Positions 1 to 5,617 are shown, numbered from the stretch's first letter. The stretch is DNA of 6,159 nt from Bacteroides sp. (GCA_030529405.1 JAUMWZ010000066.1:1-6159), one strand, 5' to 3'. Translations and numbers: made by a program. The notes: generated by a model from the sequence alone, not told the origin.

Positions 1-63
1 AAGTTGGTTGTATATGAATTGGAAAAGAACAATATATGAACTAAAAACAGAAAGGAAATGATT

Positions 64-468
64 ATGAACAAAAGAATATTATTTAGCATCATGATGATGC
101 TTGTAGCAGCTGTTTCGTTTGCACAATCGGGTGCAATAATGAAGTTAGACAAGAACACACATGACTTTGGAGATTTCTCAGAAGATAGTCCGAAAGTGAC
201 TTGTGAATTTACTTTCACAAACACCGGAGATGCTCCTTTGGTTATATTCCAAGCAGTAACTTCTTGTGGTTGCACTGTACCTCAGTACCCGACAGAACCT
301 ATCTTGCCGGGAAAGAAAGGCACAATAAAAGTAGTGTATGATGGAACAGGAAAACTACCAGGTAAGTTTAAGAAGTCAATCACACTAAGAACAAACTCTA
401 AACCAGAAATGGTTAGATTGTTCATAACAGGAAATATGGAAATGAGTGCTAAGAAAGCACAGAGTTAG
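64..468 (+). CDS. Small secreted DUF1573 domain protein
   Basis: A short exported protein made of one DUF1573 domain, an immunoglobulin-like beta fold common in Bacteroidetes whose molecular role is unknown. Residues 1-20 form a type I signal peptide: MNKR, a hydrophobic stretch rich in Met, Leu, Val and Ala, then SFA with likely cleavage before QSG. The mature part carries the family pattern: a HDFGDF strand, FTFTNTGDAPL, then TSCGCTVPQYP with a C-x-C pair, ILPGKKG, and a final ITLRTNS...LFITGN strand. It lacks the lipobox Cys of a lipoprotein, so a soluble periplasmic location is inferred. An in-frame ATG also lies at 58, but the AAAGGA at 51-56 is only 1 nt from it and 7 nt from the ATG at 64, so 64 is preferred. 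The 3' end overlaps lipB by 20 bp in convergent orientation. No convincing promoter is visible in the 57 upstream bases. Confidence 0.87.
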   Translation: MNKRILFSIMMMLVAAVSFAQSGAIMKLDKNTHDFGDFSEDSPKVTCEFTFTNTGDAPLVIFQAVTSCGCTVPQYPTEPILPGKKGTIKVVYDGTGKLPGKFKKSITLRTNSKPEMVRLFITGNMEMSAKKAQS

Positions 469-1126
469 CAAGTAGAAGTTGCAACAGATGTTCATTAAGG
501 CGTTGCTTCACTGAGGATATATCAATAGTTTGATTTAGTTCCTTACTCAGTGAAGTGACGCCTTTGTCTATGAAACCACAAGGGTTTATATGCCTAAAGT
601 ATGAAAGGTCAGTATTCACATTAAACGCCAATCCGTGCATAGTGACATATCGGCTACACTTCACACCAATGGCACATATCTTTCTAGCTCTACTTGTTTT
701 TGGCTCAATCCATACACCAGTTGCACCTTCAAGGCGTTCAGTTTCCACACCATAGTCCTTACAAGTGCGAATCACAGCTTCTTCCAACAAATCGACATAC
801 TCCCTTACTCCAAGATTGAAGTCTTGAAGGTTGATAATAGGGTAGCATACTATTTGCCCTGGCCCGTGATATGTTATGTCTCCACCTCTATCAATATGGA
901 AAAGCGATGCGTTAATGGTTTTCAAGTAGTCTTCTGTTATCAAGAAATTGCTGTCTTTACCACTCTTTCCTAAAGTATATACATTCGGGTGCTCACATAT
1001 ATATACTTTATTTTTATACTCTCTATTGTTTAGTTTTGAATTGATAATAGTTTGGAAAGCGTCTTCTTGACGTTTCCAAGCCTCTGAATATTCAATGGTT
1101 CCCCAGTCTATTATTTCTATTTTCAT
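449..1126 (-). CDS. lipB: Octanoyltransferase (lipoyl(octanoyl) transferase) LipB
   Basis: LipB moves the octanoyl group from octanoyl-ACP to the lipoyl-domain lysine of 2-oxoacid dehydrogenase E2 subunits and glycine cleavage H protein. LipA then inserts sulfur to make lipoate. The enzyme is cytosolic. The 225-residue product has the normal family length and its signatures in order: EHPNVYTLGKSG (45-56), RGGDITYHGPGQ (80-91), the catalytic lysine region ARKICAIGVK (147-156, Lys149), MHGLAFNV (163-170), and INPCGF (180-185), whose Cys183 is the expected acyl-thioester nucleophile. No key residue is missing. It is the last gene of a tight minus-strand cluster, starting 5 bp after the stop of the HpaII-family gene, so it is probably co-transcribed with it and possibly translationally coupled. 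Its last codons overlap the DUF1573 gene on the other strand, and codons 188-210 contain a strong inverted repeat. Confidence 0.96.
   Translation of the reverse strand: MKIEIIDWGTIEYSEAWKRQEDAFQTIINSKLNNREYKNKVYICEHPNVYTLGKSGKDSNFLITEDYLKTINASLFHIDRGGDITYHGPGQIVCYPIINLQDFNLGVREYVDLLEEAVIRTCKDYGVETERLEGATGVWIEPKTSRARKICAIGVKCSRYVTMHGLAFNVNTDLSYFRHINPCGFIDKGVTSLSKELNQTIDISSVKQRLNEHLLQLLLANSVLS
497..564 (+). terminator. Long 3'UTR hairpin of the DUF1573 transcript, inside lipB
   Basis: Two 19-nt arms, 497-515 (AAGGCGTTGCTTCACTGAG) and 546-564 (CTCAGTGAAGTGACGCCTT), are inverted repeats around a 30-nt loop. Seventeen positions are Watson-Crick pairs. The other two form a tandem G-U wobble in plus-strand RNA but A-C mismatches in the lipB-sense RNA. 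The hairpin begins 28 nt after the DUF1573 stop and most likely ends or protects that transcript. The following tract (TTTGTCTA) is a poor U-run, so intrinsic termination is uncertain. The loop holds a smaller stem, ATCAA (521-525) with TTGAT (530-534). It lies over lipB codons 188-210, which are still normal coding sequence. Confidence 0.55.
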
Positions 1127-1131
1127 TGTGC

Positions 1132-2217
1132 TTATCTTTTTGTTAGAGATACCTTTACGTTTAGTTTAAGGTAATACTTACCGTTTTCTCTTTCTAAGAA
1201 GCCATATTTGTCTTTTTCTAGACTACCTTTGTCTAATCTAGTATTGTTTATGAGAAAGTTTTCAAACATATTTCTCTTTGAGGAATGATAGCAAACAACT
1301 TCGCCATTACTATTAAGCAGTAACATTCCCTTTATCTCTGACTCTGTGCCATTATAAATCTTTGCTGCACGCATGCCCAAAGCTAAAGCAAGCAAGAATT
1401 GTTTAACCTTGTGTTCATAATAAAGATGCTTAGTGATAAGCTCTTCTTTTATCTTTAGTGGGTTTACTTCTTCCATAATCTTAGTCAGTTCTCCAATCTT
1501 TCTAACTCCGTCAAAATGCATAGTCTTTACCATTTCAGACAAAAGTCTTGGAAAGTGCAAGTCAATCATCATTAGGTTTGAACGGAAAACCTTATCAGCC
1601 ACATCGTTATATTTCAATACTCCGCCAAGTCGTTCTATATACATCATTCTTTCTGCAACCTCATTCTCGCCCTCAGGTGTAGCATTTATCTTGCTGACAG
1701 TGGGCGTTGCAAACTTCACTCCACTTTGTTCAAACTTCAAATTAGCTGCTCTTCCGCCATTGAGCAAAGACGTAAGAGAGCCAACACGTGAACGAATAAT
1801 AAACCCAGAATACTCATTCTCATCGCCAACCAACGATATATGCAGGTCTGTTTTATCGTTTGTCTTTGCCTCAAGGTTATATATCGACATTGCATCTAGT
1901 AGTTTCTCTATCTCGTCATCTACTATAATACAGTCCTCGTTTCCTGCTTTTATTAGTGCGAATAGTGCTTGTGTGATTTCTTTTATGCGCTTTCTCTCTA
2001 TGGTGATATTAGTTTCTTCTCCGGTTATTTCTATATTATCGCCAACTACTCTATATGTTCTCTCTCCATTATGTTCTTGTCTTTTAACGGCAGATATATT
2101 TGCATACTTTTCAGAGTTATTGCCTTTTTCATCTCCGTAATATATTCTTCCGTCAGACAATATCTTTAGCAGGGTGTAAACCTCTATTAGTTCGTTCTTA
2201 TTAGCTTCAAATGCCAT
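1132..2217 (-). CDS. HpaII-family type II restriction endonuclease homologue
   Basis: The 361-residue product resembles the HpaII restriction endonuclease family, whose founder cuts CCGG, from end to end and at about the family length. Recognisable parts are the N-terminal NELIEVYTLLKILSDGRIYYGD (8-29), a central TDLHISLV...YSGFIIRSRVGSLTSLLNGGRAANLKFE (123-163), and the C-terminal GEVVCYHSSKRNMFENFLINNT (305-326) followed by YGFLERENGKYYLKLNVKV (338-356). From memory, family members have GFSIKS at the catalytic segment; here it is GFIIRS (138-143), with Arg142 where the PD-(D/E)xK lysine is expected. Asp124 could be the metal-binding acid. Activity is therefore doubtful and the target site unknown. 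No DNA methyltransferase is in the window. The gene is intact, starts 13 bp after yigZ and ends 5 bp before lipB, an unusual position for a restriction gene. The start ATG has only a weak AAAG upstream. Family assignment is by motif recall only. Confidence 0.8.
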   Translation of the reverse strand: MAFEANKNELIEVYTLLKILSDGRIYYGDEKGNNSEKYANISAVKRQEHNGERTYRVVGDNIEITGEETNITIERKRIKEITQALFALIKAGNEDCIIVDDEIEKLLDAMSIYNLEAKTNDKTDLHISLVGDENEYSGFIIRSRVGSLTSLLNGGRAANLKFEQSGVKFATPTVSKINATPEGENEVAERMMYIERLGGVLKYNDVADKVFRSNLMMIDLHFPRLLSEMVKTMHFDGVRKIGELTKIMEEVNPLKIKEELITKHLYYEHKVKQFLLALALGMRAAKIYNGTESEIKGMLLLNSNGEVVCYHSSKRNMFENFLINNTRLDKGSLEKDKYGFLERENGKYYLKLNVKVSLTKR

Positions 2218-2230
2218 ATCTTTATTGTTA

Positions 2231-2851
2231 TTATTCCGTGTCGTTATTGATTATTGATAGTGTTTCCACCTTCAATAATTTGTTTTCTACTTGTTCTTTG
2301 AGACTATCTCTGACGCTTATTTTCATGTAGCAATCCATATCATACGTTTGTGTGACTATATCTACATCTTCGTCTTTAATAACCTTCATCACTCCGTTGA
2401 GAAATGGATATTCAAAGGTCATTTCTATTTCGCTTTTTACTATTCTGTCTATTATTGTTGCGTTTCTTATAGCTTCTGCTGCTACCTCTCTATATGCTAC
2501 AATCAACCCACTTGTGCCGAGTTTTATCCCTCCAAAATATCTGATTACAACAATTAGAATGTCTGACAATTCGTTAGAGTTTATCTGTCCGAGTATAGGC
2601 TTACCTGCTGTGCCAGATGGCTCTCCATTATCGTTTGCTCTGAAATCTTTTCTGTCTTTGCCAAGCATATATGCATAGCAAATATGCCTTGCATCGTAAT
2701 ATTCTTTCTGCAGTCTTTCAAGATGTTGTTTTATCTCATATTGGTTTTCAACAGGTATTGCAAAGGAGATAAACTTACTACGCTTTTCCGTATATATAGC
2801 TTCAGACACTTCGGCAATGGTTTTGTAAACATCTATAATCTCTCCGTTCAT
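2231..2851 (-). CDS. yigZ: YigZ / IMPACT (UPF0029) family protein
   Basis: A cytosolic protein of the YigZ family, related to eukaryotic IMPACT/Yih1. IMPACT acts in translation control through GCN1; the bacterial role is not settled. The 206 residues are the usual full length. The N-terminal UPF0029 domain spans about 17-125 and shows KRSKFI (23-28), DARHICYAYMLG (53-64), NDNGEPSGTAGKPIL (73-87) and VVIRYFGGIKLGTSGLIVAYR (101-121), the most conserved stretch of the family. The C-terminal part (about 140-195) fits the DUF1949 ferredoxin-like domain and is less conserved, as usual. It is the first gene of the minus-strand yigZ-nuclease-lipB cluster. The start lies only 4 nt after a perfect TAnnTTTG box, so the message may have little or no leader if that box is used. 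Family call is firm; function is inferred only at family level. Confidence 0.94.
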   Translation of the reverse strand: MNGEIIDVYKTIAEVSEAIYTEKRSKFISFAIPVENQYEIKQHLERLQKEYYDARHICYAYMLGKDRKDFRANDNGEPSGTAGKPILGQINSNELSDILIVVIRYFGGIKLGTSGLIVAYREVAAEAIRNATIIDRIVKSEIEMTFEYPFLNGVMKVIKDEDVDIVTQTYDMDCYMKISVRDSLKEQVENKLLKVETLSIINNDTE

Positions 2852-2855
2852 ATTG

Positions 2856-2863
2856 CAAAAATA
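2856..2863 (-). promoter_or_regulatory. Putative Bacteroidetes -7 box for yigZ operon
   Basis: Read on the minus strand this is TATTTTTG, a perfect match to the TAnnTTTG -7 element used by the Bacteroidetes primary sigma factor. It lies 4 nt before the yigZ ATG. The expected -33 TTG is weak: only CTGTT is present at roughly the right distance. If real, transcription would start at or just inside the yigZ start codon. A chance match in AT-rich DNA remains possible. Confidence 0.35.
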
Positions 2864-2979
2864 GTAGTTTTATTATGGATAACAGTAAGTAGCATACTAA
2901 TAATACAGTCAATATTGTAGATGACAACAAACAATGGTAAGAAGTGGGGGAGATACTCTTTATTTTAAGAGTAATAGGT

Positions 2980-3083
2980 AGATGAATTTTGAATGATATA
3001 CAACTGACTTTTCAACTATATATGGTTTGCAAGTCAGCAATATATAGTTTAGAAGTAAAGTATATATAGTTTATAAATAGAGT
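2980..3083. repeat. Degenerate 22-bp repeat array 1 (with an inverted unit)
   Basis: Three direct units lie exactly head to tail: 3018-3039, 3040-3061 and 3062-3083, each 22 nt and each opening ATATAT followed by a GTTT core. A divergent segment in the same phase (2996-3017) opens ATATAC. Read on the opposite strand, 2980-3010 carries AAGTCAGTTGTATATC, which matches 4637-4652 of array 2 at all but one position, so the left edge holds an inverted unit. The joint consensus of both arrays is about ATATAYAGTTTRCAAGTCAG plus two more bases. The inverted and direct units create CTGACTT (3004-3010) against AAGTCAG (3031-3037). There are no unique spacers. Confidence 0.72.
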
Positions 3084-3187
3084 GTGGTTACTCAGAGTGA
3101 AGAGCTTACAACAACCTATAATACAAACATATATCTACACTTTAATAAAGTAAACAATAATCTTGTCAGAACACTACGGTAGGGTGT

Positions 3188-3232
3188 AAAAGCAAGGCTG
3201 CCAACAAAACATAGGGTATTTTGCGGCAGCCT
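3188..3232 (-). terminator. Intrinsic terminator of the serine operon / DUF1015 gene
   Basis: On the minus strand, 29 nt after the DUF1015 stop, AGGCTGCC (3232-3225) pairs perfectly with GGCAGCCT (3202-3195). An AAAA/TTTT inner extension (3222-3219 with 3209-3206) is set off by a small internal loop. The stem is followed by TGCTTTTA, a short U-tract at 3191-3188. It is GC-rich against an AT-rich background and correctly placed to end the serC-serA-DUF1015 transcript. Confidence 0.65.
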
Positions 3233-3260
3233 CTGATTAAAACAAATTGCAAGAAAAACC

Positions 3261-4508
3261 TTAATCAAGTTTATGTATTATAAGCCCTGAACGCAACTTA
3301 GGTTCAAACCACGTTGTCTTCGGTGGCATAATATTACCAGTGTCAGCAATGTCCATCAACTGTTTCATTGAAACTGGATAAAGAGCCAAAGCCATTTTCA
3401 TTTCTCCTGAATCTACACGCTTTTTAAGTTCACCCAATCCTCTTATACCTCCAACAAAGTCTATTCTCTTGTCAGAACGTAGGTCTTTTATTCCTAAAAT
3501 CTCGTCAAGGATTAAGTTAGAAGATATTGTAACGTCAAGAACTCCAATAGGGTCGTTGTCGTCATAAGTACCTTCTTTGGCTGTCAGACTATACCATTTC
3601 TTATTCAAATACATTGAGAAGTTGTGTAGTTTGTTAGGTCTGTATTCCTCAGTACCTTTTTCTTCAACAGTGAAGTGTTTCTTTAATCTTTCCAAGAACT
3701 CTTCTTCTGAGAGTCCGTTTAAGTCTTTCACAACTCTATTGTAATCTATAATTGTAAGCTGATTATCAGGGAAACAAACCGCCATAAAGTAGTTATATTC
3801 TTCATCGCCTCTATGATTTGGATTGTTTCTAGCCTTTTCTGCTCCCACAAGTGCAGCTGCTGCAGAGCGATGATGACCATCGGCAATATATAAAGCAGGC
3901 ATTTTAGCAAACTCTGCTGTTATTGCTTTGATGTCTTGTTCATCATCAATTACCCAGAAAGAGTGACCAAATCCGTCTAAAGGTGCTATGAAATCATAAA
4001 CAGGAGTCTTGTCAGTATACTTCTTAGTTATCTTTTCTAATAAAGCATTTTCAGGGTAAGCAAAGAACACAGGCTCTATGTTAGCATTGTTTATTCTAAC
4101 GTGCTTCATTCTGTCTTCTTCTTTATCTCTTCTTGTTAGCTCGTGTTTCTTGATTACACCGTTCATGTAATCAGGGACATATGCACCTACAACAAGACCG
4201 TATTGAGTCTTACCGTTCATTGTTTGTGCATATATATAGTAGTTTTCCTTTTCATCTTGCACAAGCCAACCGTTCTTTTGGAAAAGATTGAAGTTGTCTA
4301 CTGCTTTTTGATATACACGTTCGTCGTGTTCGTCAGTACCAACAGGGAAGTCTATTTCAGGCTTAATTATGTGGTATAGTGACATTTCATTGCCAGCAGC
4401 TTCTTCTCTTGCTTCTTGCGAGTTTAGCACGTCGTAAGGACGAGATGCTACCTTTTCTACAAGATTTTGAGGAGGACGTATGCCTTTGAAAGGTTTAATT
4501 GTAGCCAT
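3261..4508 (-). CDS. DUF1015 family protein of the serine biosynthesis operon
   Basis: A 415-residue, full-length DUF1015 protein, predicted cytosolic, with no signal peptide or membrane segment. In Bacteroidales this family regularly follows serC and serA, and no enzymatic activity is established for it as far as I recall. Family landmarks are FKGIRPP (7-13), ASRPYDVLNSQEA (21-33), IKKHELTRRDKEEDR (119-133), ALYIADGHHRSAAA (205-218), FVGGIRG (351-357) and the C-terminal MPPKTTWFEPKLRSGL (394-409). The polar motifs KHELT and DGHHR are the best candidates for a ligand or catalytic site. DGHHR recalls the DGHxR-type motif of ParB/SerK-like proteins, but this is only a resemblance. It lies 166 bp after serA, a gap filled with repeats, and is followed by a good terminator, so it appears to be the last gene of the cluster. 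Confidence 0.93.
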   Translation of the reverse strand: MATIKPFKGIRPPQNLVEKVASRPYDVLNSQEAREEAAGNEMSLYHIIKPEIDFPVGTDEHDERVYQKAVDNFNLFQKNGWLVQDEKENYYIYAQTMNGKTQYGLVVGAYVPDYMNGVIKKHELTRRDKEEDRMKHVRINNANIEPVFFAYPENALLEKITKKYTDKTPVYDFIAPLDGFGHSFWVIDDEQDIKAITAEFAKMPALYIADGHHRSAAAALVGAEKARNNPNHRGDEEYNYFMAVCFPDNQLTIIDYNRVVKDLNGLSEEEFLERLKKHFTVEEKGTEEYRPNKLHNFSMYLNKKWYSLTAKEGTYDDNDPIGVLDVTISSNLILDEILGIKDLRSDKRIDFVGGIRGLGELKKRVDSGEMKMALALYPVSMKQLMDIADTGNIMPPKTTWFEPKLRSGLIIHKLD

Positions 4509-4534
4509 AGTTATGGTGTTTTATTTCAGCGACA

Positions 4535-4571
4535 AAACATAAACTGCATAGTGCTGATATACACTATGTTT
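4535..4571. promoter_or_regulatory. Overlapping inverted repeats in the DUF1015 leader
   Basis: CATAGTG (4547-4553) and CACTATG (4562-4568) form a perfect 7-bp stem with an 8-nt loop. AAACATA (4535-4541) is also perfectly complementary to TATGTTT (4565-4571), which shares four bases with the first right arm, so the two stems exclude each other. Both lie 27-63 nt before the DUF1015 start. The arrangement could give alternative leader folds, but it may equally be a by-product of the neighbouring AT-rich repeats. Confidence 0.3.
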
Positions 4572-4674
4572 CTAAGTGATATATCATTTAGAAGTAAAGT
4601 ATACACAGTCAATAAACAAACTGTATACAGTTACCAAGTCAGTTATATATCGTTGCCGAGTTTGTTATATCTTA
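4557..4674. repeat. Degenerate 22-bp repeat array 2, between serA and DUF1015
   Basis: Five head-to-tail units of exactly 22 nt start at 4557, 4579, 4601, 4623 and 4645. A sixth starts at 4667 and runs into the serA stop codon. Nearly all units open with ATATA or a one-base variant; later columns favour GTT, AAG and T. The unit at 4579 shares TTTAGAAGTAAAGTATA (4587-4603) exactly with array 1 (3048-3064). Units are too diverged to be a young microsatellite, yet the spacing is perfectly kept. If serA and DUF1015 share a transcript, the array is transcribed. Confidence 0.75.
4619..4632. promoter_or_regulatory. Perfect 14-bp palindrome at a repeat junction
   Basis: AACTGTATACAGTT is a perfect palindrome spanning the junction between the units that begin at 4601 and 4623. 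Other junctions in both arrays keep a weaker version of the same shape, for example AACTATATATGGTT at 3014-3027. It is therefore the best-preserved example of a recurring palindromic core and a candidate protein-binding site. Confidence 0.35.
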
Positions 4675-5589
4675 TTAGTTCACTCTGAATGTTTCGTTAC
4701 CTTCTTTCAAGAAGCCAACTATCTGCTTAGCTGCGGCTATACCAGCGTTAATATTAGCTTCTGCTGTTTGCGCACCCATCTTCTTTGGAGTAGCAAAATA
4801 TCTACCTGCAAACTTAGACGCAAATTCTTCCGCCGCTGCAGGAGCAATATCTGTTACATATTTGAAGTCTGGTCTTGCTTCCATTACTTCTATAAGTTCT
4901 TTCTCATTGATAACTTCTTTGCGGGCAGTATTTACAAGCATAGCTCCTTTAGGCATTAGCTCTAGAAGATGTTTACCAATAGAACCTTTTGTTTCTGCAT
5001 TAGCTGGTATGTGAACAGATACTACTTGGCAAGTTTTGTAAAGTTCTTCAACACTTGCAACAGGCTTAACTCCGTCTTCTGCCATTGCTGGTTTTGGTCG
5101 GCGAGCATAAGCATATACTTCCATTCCTAAACCTTTGCATATTCTTGCTAAGCATCTACTGATGTTGCCATAAGCATGAAGACCAATTGTTTTGCCTTTC
5201 AACTCCATGCCAGATGAGCCGTTGAACATATTGCGGAAAGCATAAATCATCATTCCAACAGCTAACTCTGCCACAGCATTTGAGTTTTGTCCAGGTGTGT
5301 TCATTACACAAACACCTTTTGCAGTAGCCGCTTCCAAGTCTACATTGTCGTATCCTGCACCTGCTCTTACTACTATCTTTAATTTTTTAGCAGCATCAAA
5401 TACCTCTTTGTCTATAATATCACTTCTTACAATTACTGCTTCAACGTCTTTCACAGCATCAAGTAATTGTGCCTTTTCTGTATATTTTTCTAGTAAAACT
5501 AATTCGAAACCTGCGTTTTCAACTTCTTTTCTTATTCCATCAACTGCTACTTTAGCAAATGGTTTGTCTGTTGCAATAAGTACTTTCAT
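4675..5589 (-). CDS. serA: D-3-phosphoglycerate dehydrogenase, short Bacteroidales type
   Basis: Oxidises 3-phosphoglycerate to 3-phosphohydroxypyruvate with NAD, the first committed step of serine synthesis; cytosolic. The 304-residue protein is the short form made only of the substrate-binding and NAD-binding domains. It lacks the C-terminal ACT domain that mediates serine feedback in E. coli SerA. Visible motifs are VRAGAGYDNVDL (74-85), NTPGQNSNAVAELAVGMM (97-114), the nucleotide loop GLHAYGNISR (136-145), NTARKEVIN (220-228, catalytic Arg223) and TPKKMGAQTAEANINAG (267-283). The usual catalytic His of the family (TPHxGA) is replaced by Lys270, as in the Bacteroidales/Entamoeba subgroup. 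The GxGxxG loop reads AYGNIS, with Ala139 and Ser144 in place of the outer glycines. The gene starts 90 bp after serC, and that gap contains a perfect 12-bp stem. Confidence 0.94.
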   Translation of the reverse strand: MKVLIATDKPFAKVAVDGIRKEVENAGFELVLLEKYTEKAQLLDAVKDVEAVIVRSDIIDKEVFDAAKKLKIVVRAGAGYDNVDLEAATAKGVCVMNTPGQNSNAVAELAVGMMIYAFRNMFNGSSGMELKGKTIGLHAYGNISRCLARICKGLGMEVYAYARRPKPAMAEDGVKPVASVEELYKTCQVVSVHIPANAETKGSIGKHLLELMPKGAMLVNTARKEVINEKELIEVMEARPDFKYVTDIAPAAAEEFASKFAGRYFATPKKMGAQTAEANINAGIAAAKQIVGFLKEGNETFRVN

Positions 5590-5617
5590 AGTTATTTTGT
5601 GTTTTAAGGTTGTATAG

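Larger units (their letters stand above)
2852..3260. other. Gene-free region between yigZ and the DUF1015 gene
   Basis: These 409 bp separate the 5' end of yigZ from the 3' end of the DUF1015 gene, and no plausible coding sequence was seen in them. From left to right they hold the putative yigZ -7 box, a small perfect 7-bp hairpin (TACTCTT 2954-2960 with AAGAGTA 2967-2973, loop of 6), the degenerate 22-bp repeat array, about 100 bp with nothing recognisable (3084-3187), and the DUF1015 terminator. The region is longer than needed for one promoter and one terminator. Confidence 0.75.

Noticed and set aside
1..57. Promoter for the DUF1573 gene
   Set aside because: TTG and TATATG elements are present but neither sequence nor spacing fits the Bacteroidetes -33/-7 pattern well enough to call.
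449..468. 20-bp convergent overlap of DUF1573 and lipB as evidence of a frameshift
   Set aside because: Both proteins have normal lengths and end after their conserved domains, so the overlap is an ordinary convergent arrangement.
635..973. Plus-strand open frames inside lipB
   Set aside because: They are antisense to a gene with all LipB motifs, and show no recognisable domain or start context.
1433..2140. Long plus-strand open frame opposite the HpaII-family gene
   Set aside because: Its product is a low-complexity Ser/Ile/Phe-rich string typical of an antisense shadow, while the opposite strand has clear family motifs and fits the operon.
3084..3187. Small RNA or mini-gene in the middle of the gene-free region
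   Set aside because: Only a 5-bp palindrome (ACTTTAATAAAGT) was seen; no promoter-terminator pair, start site or conserved RNA fold could be supported.
2980..4674. CRISPR array
   Set aside because: The 22-nt units abut with no unique spacers, are strongly diverged from each other, and no cas gene is present.
4576..4959. Plus-strand open frame across the repeat array and the 3' end of serA
   Set aside because: It starts in repeats and runs antisense to conserved serA sequence; Cys/Phe/Tyr-rich composition with no family match.
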